A DNA stretch of 64,000 nt from Actinomycetospora endophytica (GTDB lineage: Bacteria; Actinomycetota; Actinomycetes; Mycobacteriales; Pseudonocardiaceae), in assembly GCF_021026375.1 (NCBI RefSeq), contig NZ_JAJNDB010000001.1:434001-498000 (forward strand), given 5' to 3'. The notes beneath the pieces are model-generated. The model was not told where the DNA came from. It did not search any database and saw only the letters and a program-made list of their open reading frames with translations. The position numbers and the translations under genes were made by a program. This document shows positions 32,892-41,650 of this stretch, in pieces. Within the stretch, counting starts at the first letter, position 1. Every line of letters starts with the position of its first letter.

Positions 32892-32967
32892 CGCCATGTG
32901 CGTGCGTTTTCGTGTCAGGGCACGACAGAGTTACAGCACGCCGATAGGGCACGCACATGCGCGTCAG
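32888..32967. repeat. 80-bp inverted repeat spanning two convergent stop codons
   Basis: Left arm CTGACGCCATGTGCGTGC (32888-32905) and right arm GCACGCACATGCGCGTCAG (32949-32967) are complementary except for one bulge or mismatch. The loop contains a smaller TCGTG/CACGA hairpin. Both convergent stop codons (TGA at 32889, TCA complement at 32964) lie in the arms. Probable bidirectional terminator, similar in placement to the R1 palindrome but of unrelated sequence. Confidence 0.75.
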
Positions 32968-34280
32968 CGCGAAGCAAGCCGCTCCCGCAACATCCCCGGC
33001 TCCGGGGACGCCGGCATCCGGCCCCGCCGCCGCAGCTCGGGCACCACGTGCTCCGCCACCTGCGCGAACGTCCCCGGAGTCACCGCGTAGGCGAGGTTGA
33101 ACCCGTCGGCGCCGGTCTCGTCGATCCAGGTCTCCATCTCGTCGGCGACCTCGGTCCCCGAGCCCACCGCCACCGGCCCGCGCCCGCCCACCGCGAGGTG
33201 CCGGGCGACCTCGTCGACGGTCCACTCGCGCGACGGGTCGTCGGTGGTGAACGACGCGAGCGCCGATCGTCCGGCGTCGGACTCCACGTAGCGCAGCGGC
33301 TCGGCGGGGTCGATGCCGGTGAGGTCCAGCCCCGTCCAACCCGCGAACAGCGCGAGCGCCCCCTCCCGGGAGTACGACGACACGTACGCCGAGTACAGGT
33401 CGGCAGCCTCCGCCGACGTCGACGCCACCACCGGTGCCAGCTGTACGAACACCGTCACCGAGGCGGGGTCGCGCCCGGCGTCGGACACGGCGTCCCGCAG
33501 CCGGGAGACCTGCCCGCCCACCACCGCCGTCGACGGCCCCGACACGAACACCGCCTCGGCGTGCCGCCCCGCGAACGCCAGCCCCCGCGCCGACGCCCCG
33601 GCCTGGAAGATCACCGGGGAGCGCTGCGGGGACGGCTCGCACAGGAACGGGCCGGGCACGTCGTAGTACCGGCCGTGGAACGCGACGTCGTGCACCTTCG
33701 CCGGGTCGGTGTAGGTGCCACCGGAGGCATCCAGCACCACCGCGTCGTCCTCCCACGACTCCCGCCACAGCCGCGAGCACACCTCGAGGTACTCGTCGGC
33801 CTGCGCGTAGCGCTCGTCGTGCGGCAGCTGCGCGCCCAGACCCAGGTTCGCCGCCGCCGACTCCAGGTAGCCGGTGACGACGTTCCAGCCGACCCGTCCC
33901 CTGGTCAGGTGGTCCAGCGTCGCGAACCGGCGGGCGAGCGCGTAGGGGTGCTCGTAGGACGTCGACACCGTGACGCCGAAACCCAACGAGGAGGTCACCG
34001 CCGCCATCGCCGACACCGGCATCATCGGGTCGCCGAGCGGGACCTGGATGCCGGCGCGGACGGCGGCGTCACGCGAGCCGCCGGCCACGTCGTAGACGCC
34101 CAGGACGTCGGCCAGGAACAGCGCGTCGAACCCGGCGTCGTCGAGCAGGCGCGCGAGCGACGTCCAGTGGTCCAGGTCGGTGTAGCGGAAGCCCTGGTCG
34201 TCGGGGTGGCGCCAGAGGCCCGGCGACTGGTGCCCGGCGCACATCATGGCGAACGCGTTGAGGTGTATCCGGCGGCTCAC
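32964..34280 (-). CDS. LLM-class FMN-dependent monooxygenase (NtaA/SnaA/DszA type)
   Basis: 438 aa. The N-terminal IHLNAFAMMCAGHQSPGLWR and the segments FDALFLADVLGVYD, TRGRVGWNVVTGYLESAA, NLGLGAQLPHDERYAQADEY and SPVIFQAGASARGLAFA are the recognisable order of nitrilotriacetate / pristinamycin / dibenzothiophene-sulfone monooxygenases. These TIM-barrel enzymes use FMNH2 supplied by a separate reductase to oxidise small organic substrates, often sulfur- or nitrogen-containing. No flavin reductase is adjacent. Substrate unknown. Confidence 0.92.
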   Translation of the reverse strand: MSRRIHLNAFAMMCAGHQSPGLWRHPDDQGFRYTDLDHWTSLARLLDDAGFDALFLADVLGVYDVAGGSRDAAVRAGIQVPLGDPMMPVSAMAAVTSSLGFGVTVSTSYEHPYALARRFATLDHLTRGRVGWNVVTGYLESAAANLGLGAQLPHDERYAQADEYLEVCSRLWRESWEDDAVVLDASGGTYTDPAKVHDVAFHGRYYDVPGPFLCEPSPQRSPVIFQAGASARGLAFAGRHAEAVFVSGPSTAVVGGQVSRLRDAVSDAGRDPASVTVFVQLAPVVASTSAEAADLYSAYVSSYSREGALALFAGWTGLDLTGIDPAEPLRYVESDAGRSALASFTTDDPSREWTVDEVARHLAVGGRGPVAVGSGTEVADEMETWIDETGADGFNLAYAVTPGTFAQVAEHVVPELRRRGRMPASPEPGMLRERLASR

Positions 34281-34302
34281 GGGAACCCTCTCTGCACCGT
34301 CG

Positions 34303-34764
34303 TCAGAAGTACGTGCGCGTGACCCAGTCCGCGACGACGGCCGGCTTGTCCTCGCCCTCGATCTCGACTGTGACCCGCTGGACGACCTGCACGCCGTCGC
34401 CCTCGAGGTCGGTGGCGTCCGCGATCGTGACGCGGGCCCGCACGCGGGCGCCGACCGCGACCGGCCGCGGGAAGCGGACCTTGTTGAGGCCGTAGTTGAC
34501 GCCCATCGACACGCCCTCGAACCTCCGCGCCGAGTTCGCCAGGTGCGGCAGCAGCGAGAGCGTGAGGAACCCGTGCGCGATCGTCGTGCCGAAGGGCCCC
34601 GACTTCGCCCGCTCCGGGTCGACGTGGATCCACTGGTGGTCCTCGGTGACGTCGGCGAAGCCGTCGACCGAGCGCTGGTCGATCGTGAACCACTCGCCGG
34701 GGCCGAGCTCGCGCCCGATCGCCTGGTGCACCGCGTCCCGTCCGGCCAGGACCTCCACGTCCAT
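34303..34764 (-). CDS. MaoC-like hotdog-fold dehydratase
   Basis: 153 aa. Hydratase-2 motif region VTEDHQWIHVDPERAKSGPF followed by GTTIAHGFLTLSLLPHL: Asp and His at the positions of the (R)-specific enoyl-CoA hydratase dyad. It hydrates an enoyl thioester or acts as a dehydratase. It precedes the LLM monooxygenase on the same strand (22 bp between) and may be co-transcribed. ATG 34764 chosen; GGAG is close upstream. Confidence 0.9.
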   Translation of the reverse strand: MDVEVLAGRDAVHQAIGRELGPGEWFTIDQRSVDGFADVTEDHQWIHVDPERAKSGPFGTTIAHGFLTLSLLPHLANSARRFEGVSMGVNYGLNKVRFPRPVAVGARVRARVTIADATDLEGDGVQVVQRVTVEIEGEDKPAVVADWVTRTYF

Positions 34765-34817
34765 CACTCCGTCCTCGTCGACCGCCCCGAGCGTGATCAC
34801 CGGGGCCGCTCGCGACC

Positions 34818-36065
34818 CTAGCCCCGGGAGCGGACCTCGGCGCCACGGGCGAGTGCCACGCGGGCGTCGGGCTCGTCGCGCGCGGCGGCCGCGAGCAGGC
34901 CGAGCGAGATCATGCTGACGATCACCGAGCTGCCGCCCGCGGAGATCAACGGCAGCGTGATCCCGGTGACCGGTAGCAGGCCCAGCACGTATCCGATGTT
35001 GATCACGGCCTGCGCGACGAGCCAGATCGTGAGGGTGGCGACGACGACCCGGTTCCACGGGTCGACGGTGCGCGCGGCGATCCGCAGCCCCACCCAGCCC
35101 AGCAGGGCGAACAGCCCGAGCACGGCGAGCGAGCCGACCAGCCCGAGCTCCTCGCCGAGGATGGCGAACACGAAGTCGTTGGACGCGTTCGGCAGGTAGC
35201 TCCACTGCGCCGCGCCCTGCCCGAGCCCGTCGCCGAGCAGGCCGCCGTCGGCGAGCGAGAACAGTGCCTGCTGGGACTGGTAGCCGGCGCCGAGGGAGTC
35301 GTCCCCGCCGCCGCCCAGGAACGAGGTGAGCCGGGCCAGCCGGTAGCTCGCGGTCACCGCCAGCACCGCGACCCCCGCGAGGGCCCCCGCGGAGAGCAGC
35401 CCGAGCAGCCGCCCGGGCACACCGGCGAACCACAGCAGGGCGAACAGCACGACGACGATGCCGAGGGCCGATCCGAGGTCGGGCTCGAGGACGATGAGGC
35501 CCGCGGTGAGGAGGGCGACCGGCACGACGGGCAGCAGCGACTGCCAGCTCCAGCCGCGCCGCCCGGCGCCGGGCCCGCGCCGCGCCAGCAGCACGTGCGC
35601 GCCCCAGAGCACCAGCGCCAGCTTCGCGGGCTCGCTGGGCTGCAGCGAGAGCCCGGCGACGACGAACCACTTCTGCGCGCCGGCCACCGAGGATCCCAGG
35701 CCCGGGACCATCACCGCGACGAGGGCGAGCAGCGAGAGCCCGAGCAGCCACGGGCTCGTGACCCGCCAGCGCCGCACCGGCACCCGGCCGACCAGCAGGA
35801 ACGCCACCCCGCCCACCGCGCAGTAGACGATCTGGTGGGCGAAGGTGCCGTAGGGGCTCCCGGTCCGGGTGAGCGAGTCGATCGACGACGCCGAGAGCAC
35901 CATGACCAGCCCGAGGCCGGCGAGGACCACGGTGAGCCCGACGACGATGTAGTAGGACGCCAGCGGCCGCTGCAGCGTCGCCGCGATCGCGCGGCGGCCC
36001 GCGATCACGTGGCGGGCGATCGGGCTCGTCCGGCGGACACCCGTTGCCTCGCGCACCGTCGTCAT
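34818..36065 (-). CDS. SEDS-family FtsW/RodA glycosyltransferase
   Basis: 415 aa, about ten membrane helices. Conserved blocks: LSASSIDSLTRTGSPYGTFA, GAQKWFVVAGLSLQPSEPAK, LEPDLGSALGIVVVLF, QGAAQWSYLPNASNDFVFAI followed by LGEELGL, and TGITLPLISAGGSSVIVSMI. SEDS proteins polymerise lipid II, working with a class B PBP. FtsW-type is the likelier label, but no PBP or dcw genes are adjacent, so this is a paralogue outside the division cluster. N-terminal ~35 residues are polar. Confidence 0.9.
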   Translation of the reverse strand: MTTVREATGVRRTSPIARHVIAGRRAIAATLQRPLASYYIVVGLTVVLAGLGLVMVLSASSIDSLTRTGSPYGTFAHQIVYCAVGGVAFLLVGRVPVRRWRVTSPWLLGLSLLALVAVMVPGLGSSVAGAQKWFVVAGLSLQPSEPAKLALVLWGAHVLLARRGPGAGRRGWSWQSLLPVVPVALLTAGLIVLEPDLGSALGIVVVLFALLWFAGVPGRLLGLLSAGALAGVAVLAVTASYRLARLTSFLGGGGDDSLGAGYQSQQALFSLADGGLLGDGLGQGAAQWSYLPNASNDFVFAILGEELGLVGSLAVLGLFALLGWVGLRIAARTVDPWNRVVVATLTIWLVAQAVINIGYVLGLLPVTGITLPLISAGGSSVIVSMISLGLLAAAARDEPDARVALARGAEVRSRG

Positions 36066-36175
36066 GATCGTCGAGCGTGACAGGGTCGGACCGGCTCGTG
36101 GCGGACCCGCGGACCTGCGTGCCCCGGCACGAGCCCGCCGGAACGGGACGAACCGAGCCGGCCTGAGGAGATCCG

Positions 36176-37171
36176 CTAAGAGCGGCGGAACCGGTCCGCG
36201 AAGCGCGGGTCGTCCTCCCACCAGAGCCGCGGGCGCTCGCCGTCGTCGTCCTCACGGCTCTGTTCCGCGGCCGCCTCCCGCTCGGCCGCGTCCAGCTCCG
36301 CGTCGATGCGGCGGGCCTCGCGGGCGTCGGACGCCGCGAAGCGCACCGCGATCGCCCCGAGGAACGGCAGGCCGGCGAGGTCCCCGCCGATCCACCAGAC
36401 CCCGGCGCCGATGGCCTGGTCGGTGCGCTGGTCGGGGCCCCAGTCGCGGTCGAGCGCGGCGTAGTGCGAGACGGCGAGCAGCGGGCCCATCCAGAGCACG
36501 AGCCCGAGCACGCCGTCGGCGACCATCTCGGCGATCGCGACGCCGAGGGTCAGCCCGTGGTGGGTCGGGCGCGGGACCGGGTCGATCTGCAGCCGGCTGA
36601 CGACGTAGAGCAGTCCCGCGGCGAGCAGCGCGACCGCGACCAGCCCGCTGACGACGCCGCTGCGCAGCTCGAGCGGGTAGAGCCCGGTCAGGTAGAGCAC
36701 GAACGGCGGCGCGATGAGCGCGATCGTGGCCATCCCCGGCGACGAGACCGCCCGCGCCGCCCGGGAGCGGCGCACCGTCCCCAGGCGCCCGACGACGGCG
36801 GTGGGGAGCGTGTCGCGCGCGAGGGTCAGCGGTGCCCCGCCGGCGAGCAGCATCGGTGCCACCAGGAGCAGGACCACGCCCTGCAGCGCCCGCGTCCAGA
36901 ACAGCGTGTCGTCGTACACCGCGATCGCGCTCGCCCCGACCAGCACCAGCGCCGCGACCCCGACGAGGAACGACACCAGCCGGCGGGTGGGCCAGGCGCC
37001 CCCGTCGCGGCGCACCCGACGGACGCCGGCCAGGTAGCCGCCCCCGAGGAGGGCCACGCCGGCGAGCACGGCGGGACGGGCGGTCCAGGCGGTGAAGGCC
37101 CGGGCGAGGGTCAGCGGCGGCAGCCCGGCGCCCGGGACGCCGGTGGTTGCGAGCGCGAGGACGGCCGGCAC
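36176..37171 (-). CDS. CtaG-family cytochrome c oxidase assembly protein, second copy
   Basis: 331 aa, seven or so helices: TARPAVLAGVALLGGGYL, DDTLFWTRALQGVVLLLVAP, MLLAGGAPLTLARDTLP, PPFVLYLTGLYPLELRSG, VLGLVLWMGPLLAVSHYAAL, and an acidic C-terminal tail. This is the stand-alone CtaG_Caa3 form, paralogous to the C-terminal half of the protein encoded at 4163-6133. It likely inserts copper into oxidase. The start is not certain: GTG 37171 is the first usable start consistent with the gene downstream of the recombinase stop at 37207. Confidence 0.8.
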   Translation of the reverse strand: MPAVLALATTGVPGAGLPPLTLARAFTAWTARPAVLAGVALLGGGYLAGVRRVRRDGGAWPTRRLVSFLVGVAALVLVGASAIAVYDDTLFWTRALQGVVLLLVAPMLLAGGAPLTLARDTLPTAVVGRLGTVRRSRAARAVSSPGMATIALIAPPFVLYLTGLYPLELRSGVVSGLVAVALLAAGLLYVVSRLQIDPVPRPTHHGLTLGVAIAEMVADGVLGLVLWMGPLLAVSHYAALDRDWGPDQRTDQAIGAGVWWIGGDLAGLPFLGAIAVRFAASDAREARRIDAELDAAEREAAAEQSREDDDGERPRLWWEDDPRFADRFRRS

Positions 37172-37206
37172 CGCGCCACCCCAGCGTCCGGTCCGTGAAG
37201 TGCGGG

Positions 37207-37764
37207 TCAGGACGGCCGGTGGAGGTGGCCGTAGAGCGTCGTGCGCGGCACCGAGAGCCGCTCCGCGATCTCGGTCACCGAGTGGCCCTGGTCGTAGAGC
37301 CGCCGCGCCTCGGCGGCGGCCTCCCGGTCGAGCCGGGGCGGACGTCCGCCACGCCGGCCGCGGGACCGGGCGGCGTCGAGCCCGGCGCGGGTGCTGCTCG
37401 ACACCAGGGTGCGCTGCAGGCCGCCGAGCATGGCCAGCGCGGCGAGCAGTCCCTGACCCGACGGCGTCCTGGTGTCCACGGACTCGTCGAGGGCGCACAG
37501 CTCGGCGTCGGCGGCGTGCAGCCGCTGCCCGATGGCCACCATGTGCAGTACCGACGACGCGAGCCGCTCCAGGCCGGTCACCACGAGGACGTCACCCGCG
37601 GTCAGGTCCGCGAGGAGCGCGTCGAGCTCCGGACGGGCTCCCCGCGCACCCCCCGAGTGGTCGGTGCGGATCCGGGCGGGGTCCACGCCGGCGGCACGCA
37701 GCCGTCCCGCCTGGTCCGTCGGGTCCTCGCCCTGCGGCGCGACCCTCGCGTATCCCCGGAACAC
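37207..37764 (-). CDS. Serine-recombinase-like protein lacking the catalytic serine
   Basis: About 185 aa with resolvase-invertase architecture: GYARVAPQGED, ELDALLADLTAGDVLVVTGL, ERLASSVLHM, LLAALAMLGGLQRTLVSSST, RAGLDAARSRGRRGGRP and an HTH YDQGHSVTEIAERLSVPRTT. The canonical RVSTxxQ becomes RVAPQGE, so the nucleophilic Ser is Ala. The LDRLGR block is LERLAS and the AELER block is GGLQR. Strand exchange should be impossible, but the HTH is intact. The start is uncertain: an upstream GTG would add about 20 residues. Confidence 0.8.
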   Translation of the reverse strand: MFRGYARVAPQGEDPTDQAGRLRAAGVDPARIRTDHSGGARGARPELDALLADLTAGDVLVVTGLERLASSVLHMVAIGQRLHAADAELCALDESVDTRTPSGQGLLAALAMLGGLQRTLVSSSTRAGLDAARSRGRRGGRPPRLDREAAAEARRLYDQGHSVTEIAERLSVPRTTLYGHLHRPS

Positions 37765-38213
37765 CAACGCTTCCCCCCTGGTCCGATGCTCTCCTGCTGT
37801 CCCTCGCTCGGAGACCATCGACACCCGCTGTGTCCACGTAACCGCTCAACCAGGTGGCGTGGGCAACTCCCGAAAACGATCCGACCCGTCCTGAAATCGT
37901 GTGCCGAGTCAACCTCCCCACCCGATCCGGTGGTCGTCGCGCCACCGTCGGTGCTGGTGGGAGGCCTCAGCGGTGATCCCCGGGACCCGCCCTGGCGCCC
38001 CGCGAAGATCCGGGAGTGCTCTCTCACTGATCTCACACATCGTGATGCAACCGTGACATGCTTTGCCGTCCGATGGGGTGACCCGAACGTCCGAAACGGT
38101 GGAGCCTCCCGGACCGACACTCCACGGGCCGAGCACTGACTGCGTCTGACAGCCGGTGGAGACTCAACCGATCAGAGCAGGGCCGAGAGGCCCGGAGAGA
38201 GGAGAAGGTCGAC
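37765..38213. other. Gene-free region upstream of the membrane protein gene at 38214
   Basis: No supported gene. It must hold divergent promoters for the recombinase-like gene and the gene at 38214. A small GNRA-type hairpin (GGGCC-GAGA-GGCCC) lies near 38181-38194 just before the ribosome site of the latter. TCTCACTGAT near 38022 also occurs upstream of the gene at 16534. No riboswitch recognised. Confidence 0.4.
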
Positions 38214-39236
38214 GTGCGCAAGACCGTCGCCATGGTTGCGGCCGTCGTGGTCGCCGTGCTGGCCGTGGTGTCCGCGGATGGCCTCACCAGTCCGGTCGCG
38301 TGGGCGACCGCGGCCGTGCTCGTCGTCGTGACCGCGGCCGCCGTCGCCACCGTCAACCTGACCCCCACGCCGCAGCGCGTGGTGATCGGCCTGGGGGCGC
38401 TGCTGGCCGTCGTCGGGATCGCCGTGGCGATCGGCGAGCTCGCCGTCCGGGGGTACCGCACGGCCTCGAGCGCCCCGCTGCTCGGCCTGGTCGTCGGGAT
38501 CGCCGGCCTGCTGATCGTCATCGGCGTCGCGGCCGCGCGCTCCGCGCCCAGCCCGACCGCGCTCTGGAGCGGCGCCGCGGCCCTCGCCGTGATCGCCCTG
38601 GCGGCGGGCGTGGTCGTGGGGACGACCGTCCCCTACCTGCCGCTGTCACGGTCCATCTCCTACACGAGCGCCGACACCGCGACGACGCTGACGCTCGACG
38701 CGCCCGGGGGCGCCGTGGCCGGCGACATGCTGGTCGCGCAGGTCTTCCGGTCCGGCGCCGGTGAGGTGCGGCCCCCGCAGGGCTGGACGACGCTGCGGAC
38801 GACCCCGCTGCCCGGCGGCACCGGGTCGGTCACACTGTTCACGACGCGGGCCACCGACGCCACCGGCCCGTCGACGTTCACCACCGACACCCCGGCGACC
38901 CTGCTCGGCGGGGTCGGCGCCTGGTCCCACGTCGCGACGGCCACCGCGCCGGGCGAGGCGACCGGCAACGGCGGGGCCGTCACCGCGTCCCCGGGCCCGG
39001 ACGAGAAGGGCATCCAGGTCCTCTACTTCGTCGCCGGCACCGGCGTCGCCGACCTGACCACGCCCGACCCGCTGTCGTCCGCCTGGGTGGTCAAGGCCGA
39101 CAACGTCGTCAAGGCCACCACGGCGCTGGTCACCCGGCCGGCGCTCTCCGCCGACCCTGCCGCCCCGGTGTCCCTGACGCCGAGTGCGCCGCTCACGCCG
39201 TGGGCGGTCCAGACGGTGGTGCTGCAGGCCGACTGA
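38214..39236 (+). CDS. Membrane protein with extracytoplasmic beta-rich C-terminal domain
   Basis: 340 aa. Five hydrophobic segments in residues 1-145 (VAMVAAVVVAVLAVVSADG, WATAAVLVVVTAAAVATV, VVIGLGALLAVVGIAVAIG, LLGLVVGIAGLLIVIGVAA, AAALAVIALAAGVVVGT) are followed by a ~190-residue exported domain with Thr/Gly-rich strands and VAGDMLVAQVFRSGAGEVRP, PPQGWTTLRTTPLPGG, ending PWAVQTVVLQAD. The latter recalls concanavalin-like coat or tail domains ('gDlLva...PpGWt'). Function unknown. GTG 38214 has GAGGAGA upstream. Confidence 0.7.
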   Translation: MRKTVAMVAAVVVAVLAVVSADGLTSPVAWATAAVLVVVTAAAVATVNLTPTPQRVVIGLGALLAVVGIAVAIGELAVRGYRTASSAPLLGLVVGIAGLLIVIGVAAARSAPSPTALWSGAAALAVIALAAGVVVGTTVPYLPLSRSISYTSADTATTLTLDAPGGAVAGDMLVAQVFRSGAGEVRPPQGWTTLRTTPLPGGTGSVTLFTTRATDATGPSTFTTDTPATLLGGVGAWSHVATATAPGEATGNGGAVTASPGPDEKGIQVLYFVAGTGVADLTTPDPLSSAWVVKADNVVKATTALVTRPALSADPAAPVSLTPSAPLTPWAVQTVVLQAD

Positions 39237-39285
39237 CCTCCCGCCCGGATGGCCACGCCCCCGTCACCGATGGCACGGTGACGGG

Positions 39286-39771
39286 GTGCGTGGTGACCCG
39301 GAGGCCTACCGGAGACGCTACGAGTCGCGGGTCGACGAGCAGATTCGCAAGGCCATGGAAGCCGGCCAGTTCGACGACCTGCCCGGGGCGGGGAAACCGC
39401 TGAAGCTGCCGTCCCAGCACGACGAGAACTGGTGGATCCGGTCGAAGCTGCGCACCGAGGGCGTGTCCACCGACGCCCTGCTCCCGCCGTCGTTGCGGCT
39501 GCGCAAGGAGATCGAGGGGCTCGACGACGCCGTCCGCGACCTGCGTGACGAGGAGGCGGTGCGGGAGGTCGTGGCCGATCTGGACCGTCGGGTCGTCGAC
39601 CACCTGCGGGCACCGTCGGGTCCGGCCGTGCCGATCCGGCGGCCGTCCGCGGACGCGGTCGTGGCGCGGTGGCGGGAGGCCCGCGCCGCGTCCCGGCCGG
39701 CGCCACGGCCCGCGGCGCCGCCCCCGGTCGAGCGCCGTCGGTGGTGGCGGCGTCGGCGACCCGCCGGCTGA
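39286..39771 (+). CDS. DUF1992 (DnaJ-homologue C28-like) protein
   Basis: 161 aa. SRVDEQIRKAMEAGQFDDLP, GAGKPLKLPSQHDENWWIRS, KLRTEGVSTDALLPPSLRLR match DUF1992, the domain of DNAJC28-like proteins in bacteria. There is no J domain. An Arg/Pro-rich basic tail ends the protein. Molecular function unknown. GTG 39286 (VRGDPEAYRRRYESR) chosen. Confidence 0.88.
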   Translation: MRGDPEAYRRRYESRVDEQIRKAMEAGQFDDLPGAGKPLKLPSQHDENWWIRSKLRTEGVSTDALLPPSLRLRKEIEGLDDAVRDLRDEEAVREVVADLDRRVVDHLRAPSGPAVPIRRPSADAVVARWREARAASRPAPRPAAPPPVERRRWWRRRRPAG

Positions 39772-39852
39772 GCGGCGACAGGCACCGGGACCACACGCGG
39801 ACCACAGGTCGGTCACACCGGTCATCCAGAACCCGCCCGGAAGCTTCGTCCC

Positions 39853-40224
39853 ATGACCGCTTCCACGCCCCCGAGCGCAGCCGACCCGTACGACACCCCG
39901 GCCTGGTACGACGACGCCGACGCCGCCCGGCACCGCCCGGTCGAGGCCGCGACTTCAGCAGCTCCCGCCCCCGCCGCCGCGAAGACCCGGCGCACCGTCA
40001 GCGCCCGGGTGGCCGCGGTGATCGGCGTCGTCGCGTTCCTGCTCGGGACGGGGGTCTCGATGCTCACCGGACCGCTGCTCGGCGGCGGACCGGGCGGCCC
40101 CGGCGGGCCCGGTGGTGGGCCGGGCGGCGCGCCCGGCACCAGCCAGCAGCAGTCCGGCACCGGAACCTCGTCGCCGGGCACCGCGACGTCGGGAACCACC
40201 AATTTGTCGACCAGCGGGACCTGA
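39853..40224 (+). CDS. Single-pass membrane protein with Gly/Pro-rich exported tail
   Basis: 123 aa. A cytoplasmic acidic/aromatic N-terminus (TPAWYDDADAARHRP), one transmembrane segment at about 50-70 (RVAAVIGVVAFLLGTGVSML) and an exported low-complexity tail GGGPGGPGGPGGGPGG then Ser/Thr repeats. Not recognised. A perfect 12-bp terminator stem follows. Confidence 0.6.
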   Translation: MTASTPPSAADPYDTPAWYDDADAARHRPVEAATSAAPAPAAAKTRRTVSARVAAVIGVVAFLLGTGVSMLTGPLLGGGPGGPGGPGGGPGGAPGTSQQQSGTGTSSPGTATSGTTNLSTSGT

Positions 40225-40249
40225 TCCACACCGGGGTCTTCTCATCGAC

Positions 40250-40283
40250 GGGGCGGGCGGGTCAGACTCCTCCCGCCCGCCCC
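40250..40283 (+). terminator. Perfect 12-bp hairpin terminator
   Basis: GGGGCGGGCGGG (40250-40261) and CCCGCCCGCCCC (40272-40283) around a 10-nt loop, 25 bp after the preceding stop codon. Confidence 0.7.
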
Positions 40284-40321
40284 GCTCGAGGACGCTGCGG
40301 GGCCGACCCGGGAGACGCCTG

Positions 40322-41203
40322 ATGCCGACGGAGCCCACCCGCATCGACCTGCCGTCCGAGGGCGGCCAGACCGTCGCGGCCTTCCGGTGGCTCCCCTCCG
40401 GCGATCCCCGCGGGGTCGTGCAGCTGACCCACGGGATGGGCGAGCACGTCCGCCGCTACGACCACCTCGCCGGGGTGCTGACCCGGGCGGGCTTCCTCGT
40501 CCAGGGTCAGGACCACCGCGGCCACGGCGCCACCGCGCAGGCCAACGGCACGCAGCCGGGCTCGCTCGGCCAAGGCGGGTGGCCCGCGCTGGTGGACGAC
40601 GTCGGCCGGCTCGTCGAGCTGGGCCGCCAGGACTTCCCGGGCGTGCCGCTGATCCTGCTCGGGCACAGCATGGGGTCGTTCGCCGTGCAGCAGTACCTGC
40701 TCGACCACTCCGAGGACGTCGACGCCGCGGTGCTGACCGGGACCACGCTGCTCGACATGATCGAGGCGGGCCTCGACACCTCGGCGGAGATCGACCTCTC
40801 CGGCTTCAACGCCCCGTTCGCCCCCGCGCGCACCGACTTCGACTGGCTCTCCCGGGACGAGGCCCAGGTCGACGCCTATGTCGCCGACCCGTGGTGCGGT
40901 TTCGGCCTCGACTCGACGGCGGGCACCGAGATGCTCACGGGCGGTCGCGCCGTCGCCGACGCCCAGCGGCTGGCCGCGATGCGGCAGGACCTGCCGGTCT
41001 ACATCGCGGTCGGGGAGCACGACCCGGTCGGCGGGCCGGTCGTCGTCGCGCAGGCCCTGGCCGAGCGCTACCGCGGGACCGGGCTCAAGGACGTCACGTT
41101 CCGGGTGTGGCCCGGCGGACGGCACGAGATCCTCAACGAGACCAACCGCGACGAGGTCGAGGGCGAACTGCTGAGCTGGATCGAGGGCGCCGTCAGGGCG
41201 TGA
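40322..41203 (+). CDS. Alpha/beta hydrolase, monoacylglycerol-lipase-like
   Basis: 293 aa. Serine_aminopeptidase/Hydrolase_4 type: VVQLTHGMGEHVRRYDHLAG, GQDHRGHGATAQ, the nucleophile elbow LLGHSMGSFAVQQYL, the acid Asp in AVGEHDPVGG and the His in WPGGRHEILNETNRDEV. Homologues hydrolyse monoacylglycerols or lysophospholipids. ATG 40322 gives the standard start. Convergent with DUF3040, 4 bp apart. Confidence 0.92.
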   Translation: MPTEPTRIDLPSEGGQTVAAFRWLPSGDPRGVVQLTHGMGEHVRRYDHLAGVLTRAGFLVQGQDHRGHGATAQANGTQPGSLGQGGWPALVDDVGRLVELGRQDFPGVPLILLGHSMGSFAVQQYLLDHSEDVDAAVLTGTTLLDMIEAGLDTSAEIDLSGFNAPFAPARTDFDWLSRDEAQVDAYVADPWCGFGLDSTAGTEMLTGGRAVADAQRLAAMRQDLPVYIAVGEHDPVGGPVVVAQALAERYRGTGLKDVTFRVWPGGRHEILNETNRDEVEGELLSWIEGAVRA

Positions 41204-41207
41204 GCGG

Positions 41208-41606
41208 CTACCAGGCGGGGCGCATGCGGCCCAGCATCAGCCCCACCATCGGCGGGACGATCACCGGGACGAAGGCGATCCCGATCGCGCCGAAGGTCAG
41301 CAGGACCGTGATCTGGGTCTGGACGCCGAGCGCCAGCGGCACCACGCCGAGCAGCAGGGTCGCGAGGAACCCCACGAGCATCATGATCTGGCCGCTGCGG
41401 AGGCGACGGGCCTCCGAGACGCGGCGCGCGAAGCGGGGGTCCTCGGTGCGCAGGGCACCGATGATGGCCGCGAACCGACGATCCACGGGGCCGCGTCCGG
41501 GCCGCGTGTCCTTCTCCGACGTCGGTTCCTCGTCGGCCTGGTCACCTGGGTGCACGTCCCTAGGGTGACCCGCGGGCCGGGTCACGCACACCGTGGGGTC
41601 GGACAC
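41208..41606 (-). CDS. DUF3040 membrane protein
   Basis: Up to 132 aa. FAAIIGALRTEDPRFARRVS is the DUF3040 signature ('...Lr.eDPrfa...'), followed by two membrane segments (QIMMLVGFLATLLLGVVPLA, ITVLLTFGAIGIAFVPVIVP). The N-terminal ~45 residues are polar and the true start may be one of several in-frame codons between 41606 and about 41500. Function unknown; the family is actinobacterial. Confidence 0.75.
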   Translation of the reverse strand: MSDPTVCVTRPAGHPRDVHPGDQADEEPTSEKDTRPGRGPVDRRFAAIIGALRTEDPRFARRVSEARRLRSGQIMMLVGFLATLLLGVVPLALGVQTQITVLLTFGAIGIAFVPVIVPPMVGLMLGRMRPAW

Positions 41607-41650
41607 TCCGGGTGAATCCCTTTCGGCCGCGGTACCGCCACACTGGGGAC

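Noticed and set aside
37207..37764. Active prophage or integrative element marked by the recombinase gene
   Set aside because: No attachment repeats, phage genes, transfer genes or composition shift around it, and the catalytic serine is absent.
37765..38213. Cyclic-di-AMP or other riboswitch upstream of the gene at 38214
   Set aside because: Only a short GNRA-type hairpin is visible; the conserved core sequences of known classes could not be found.
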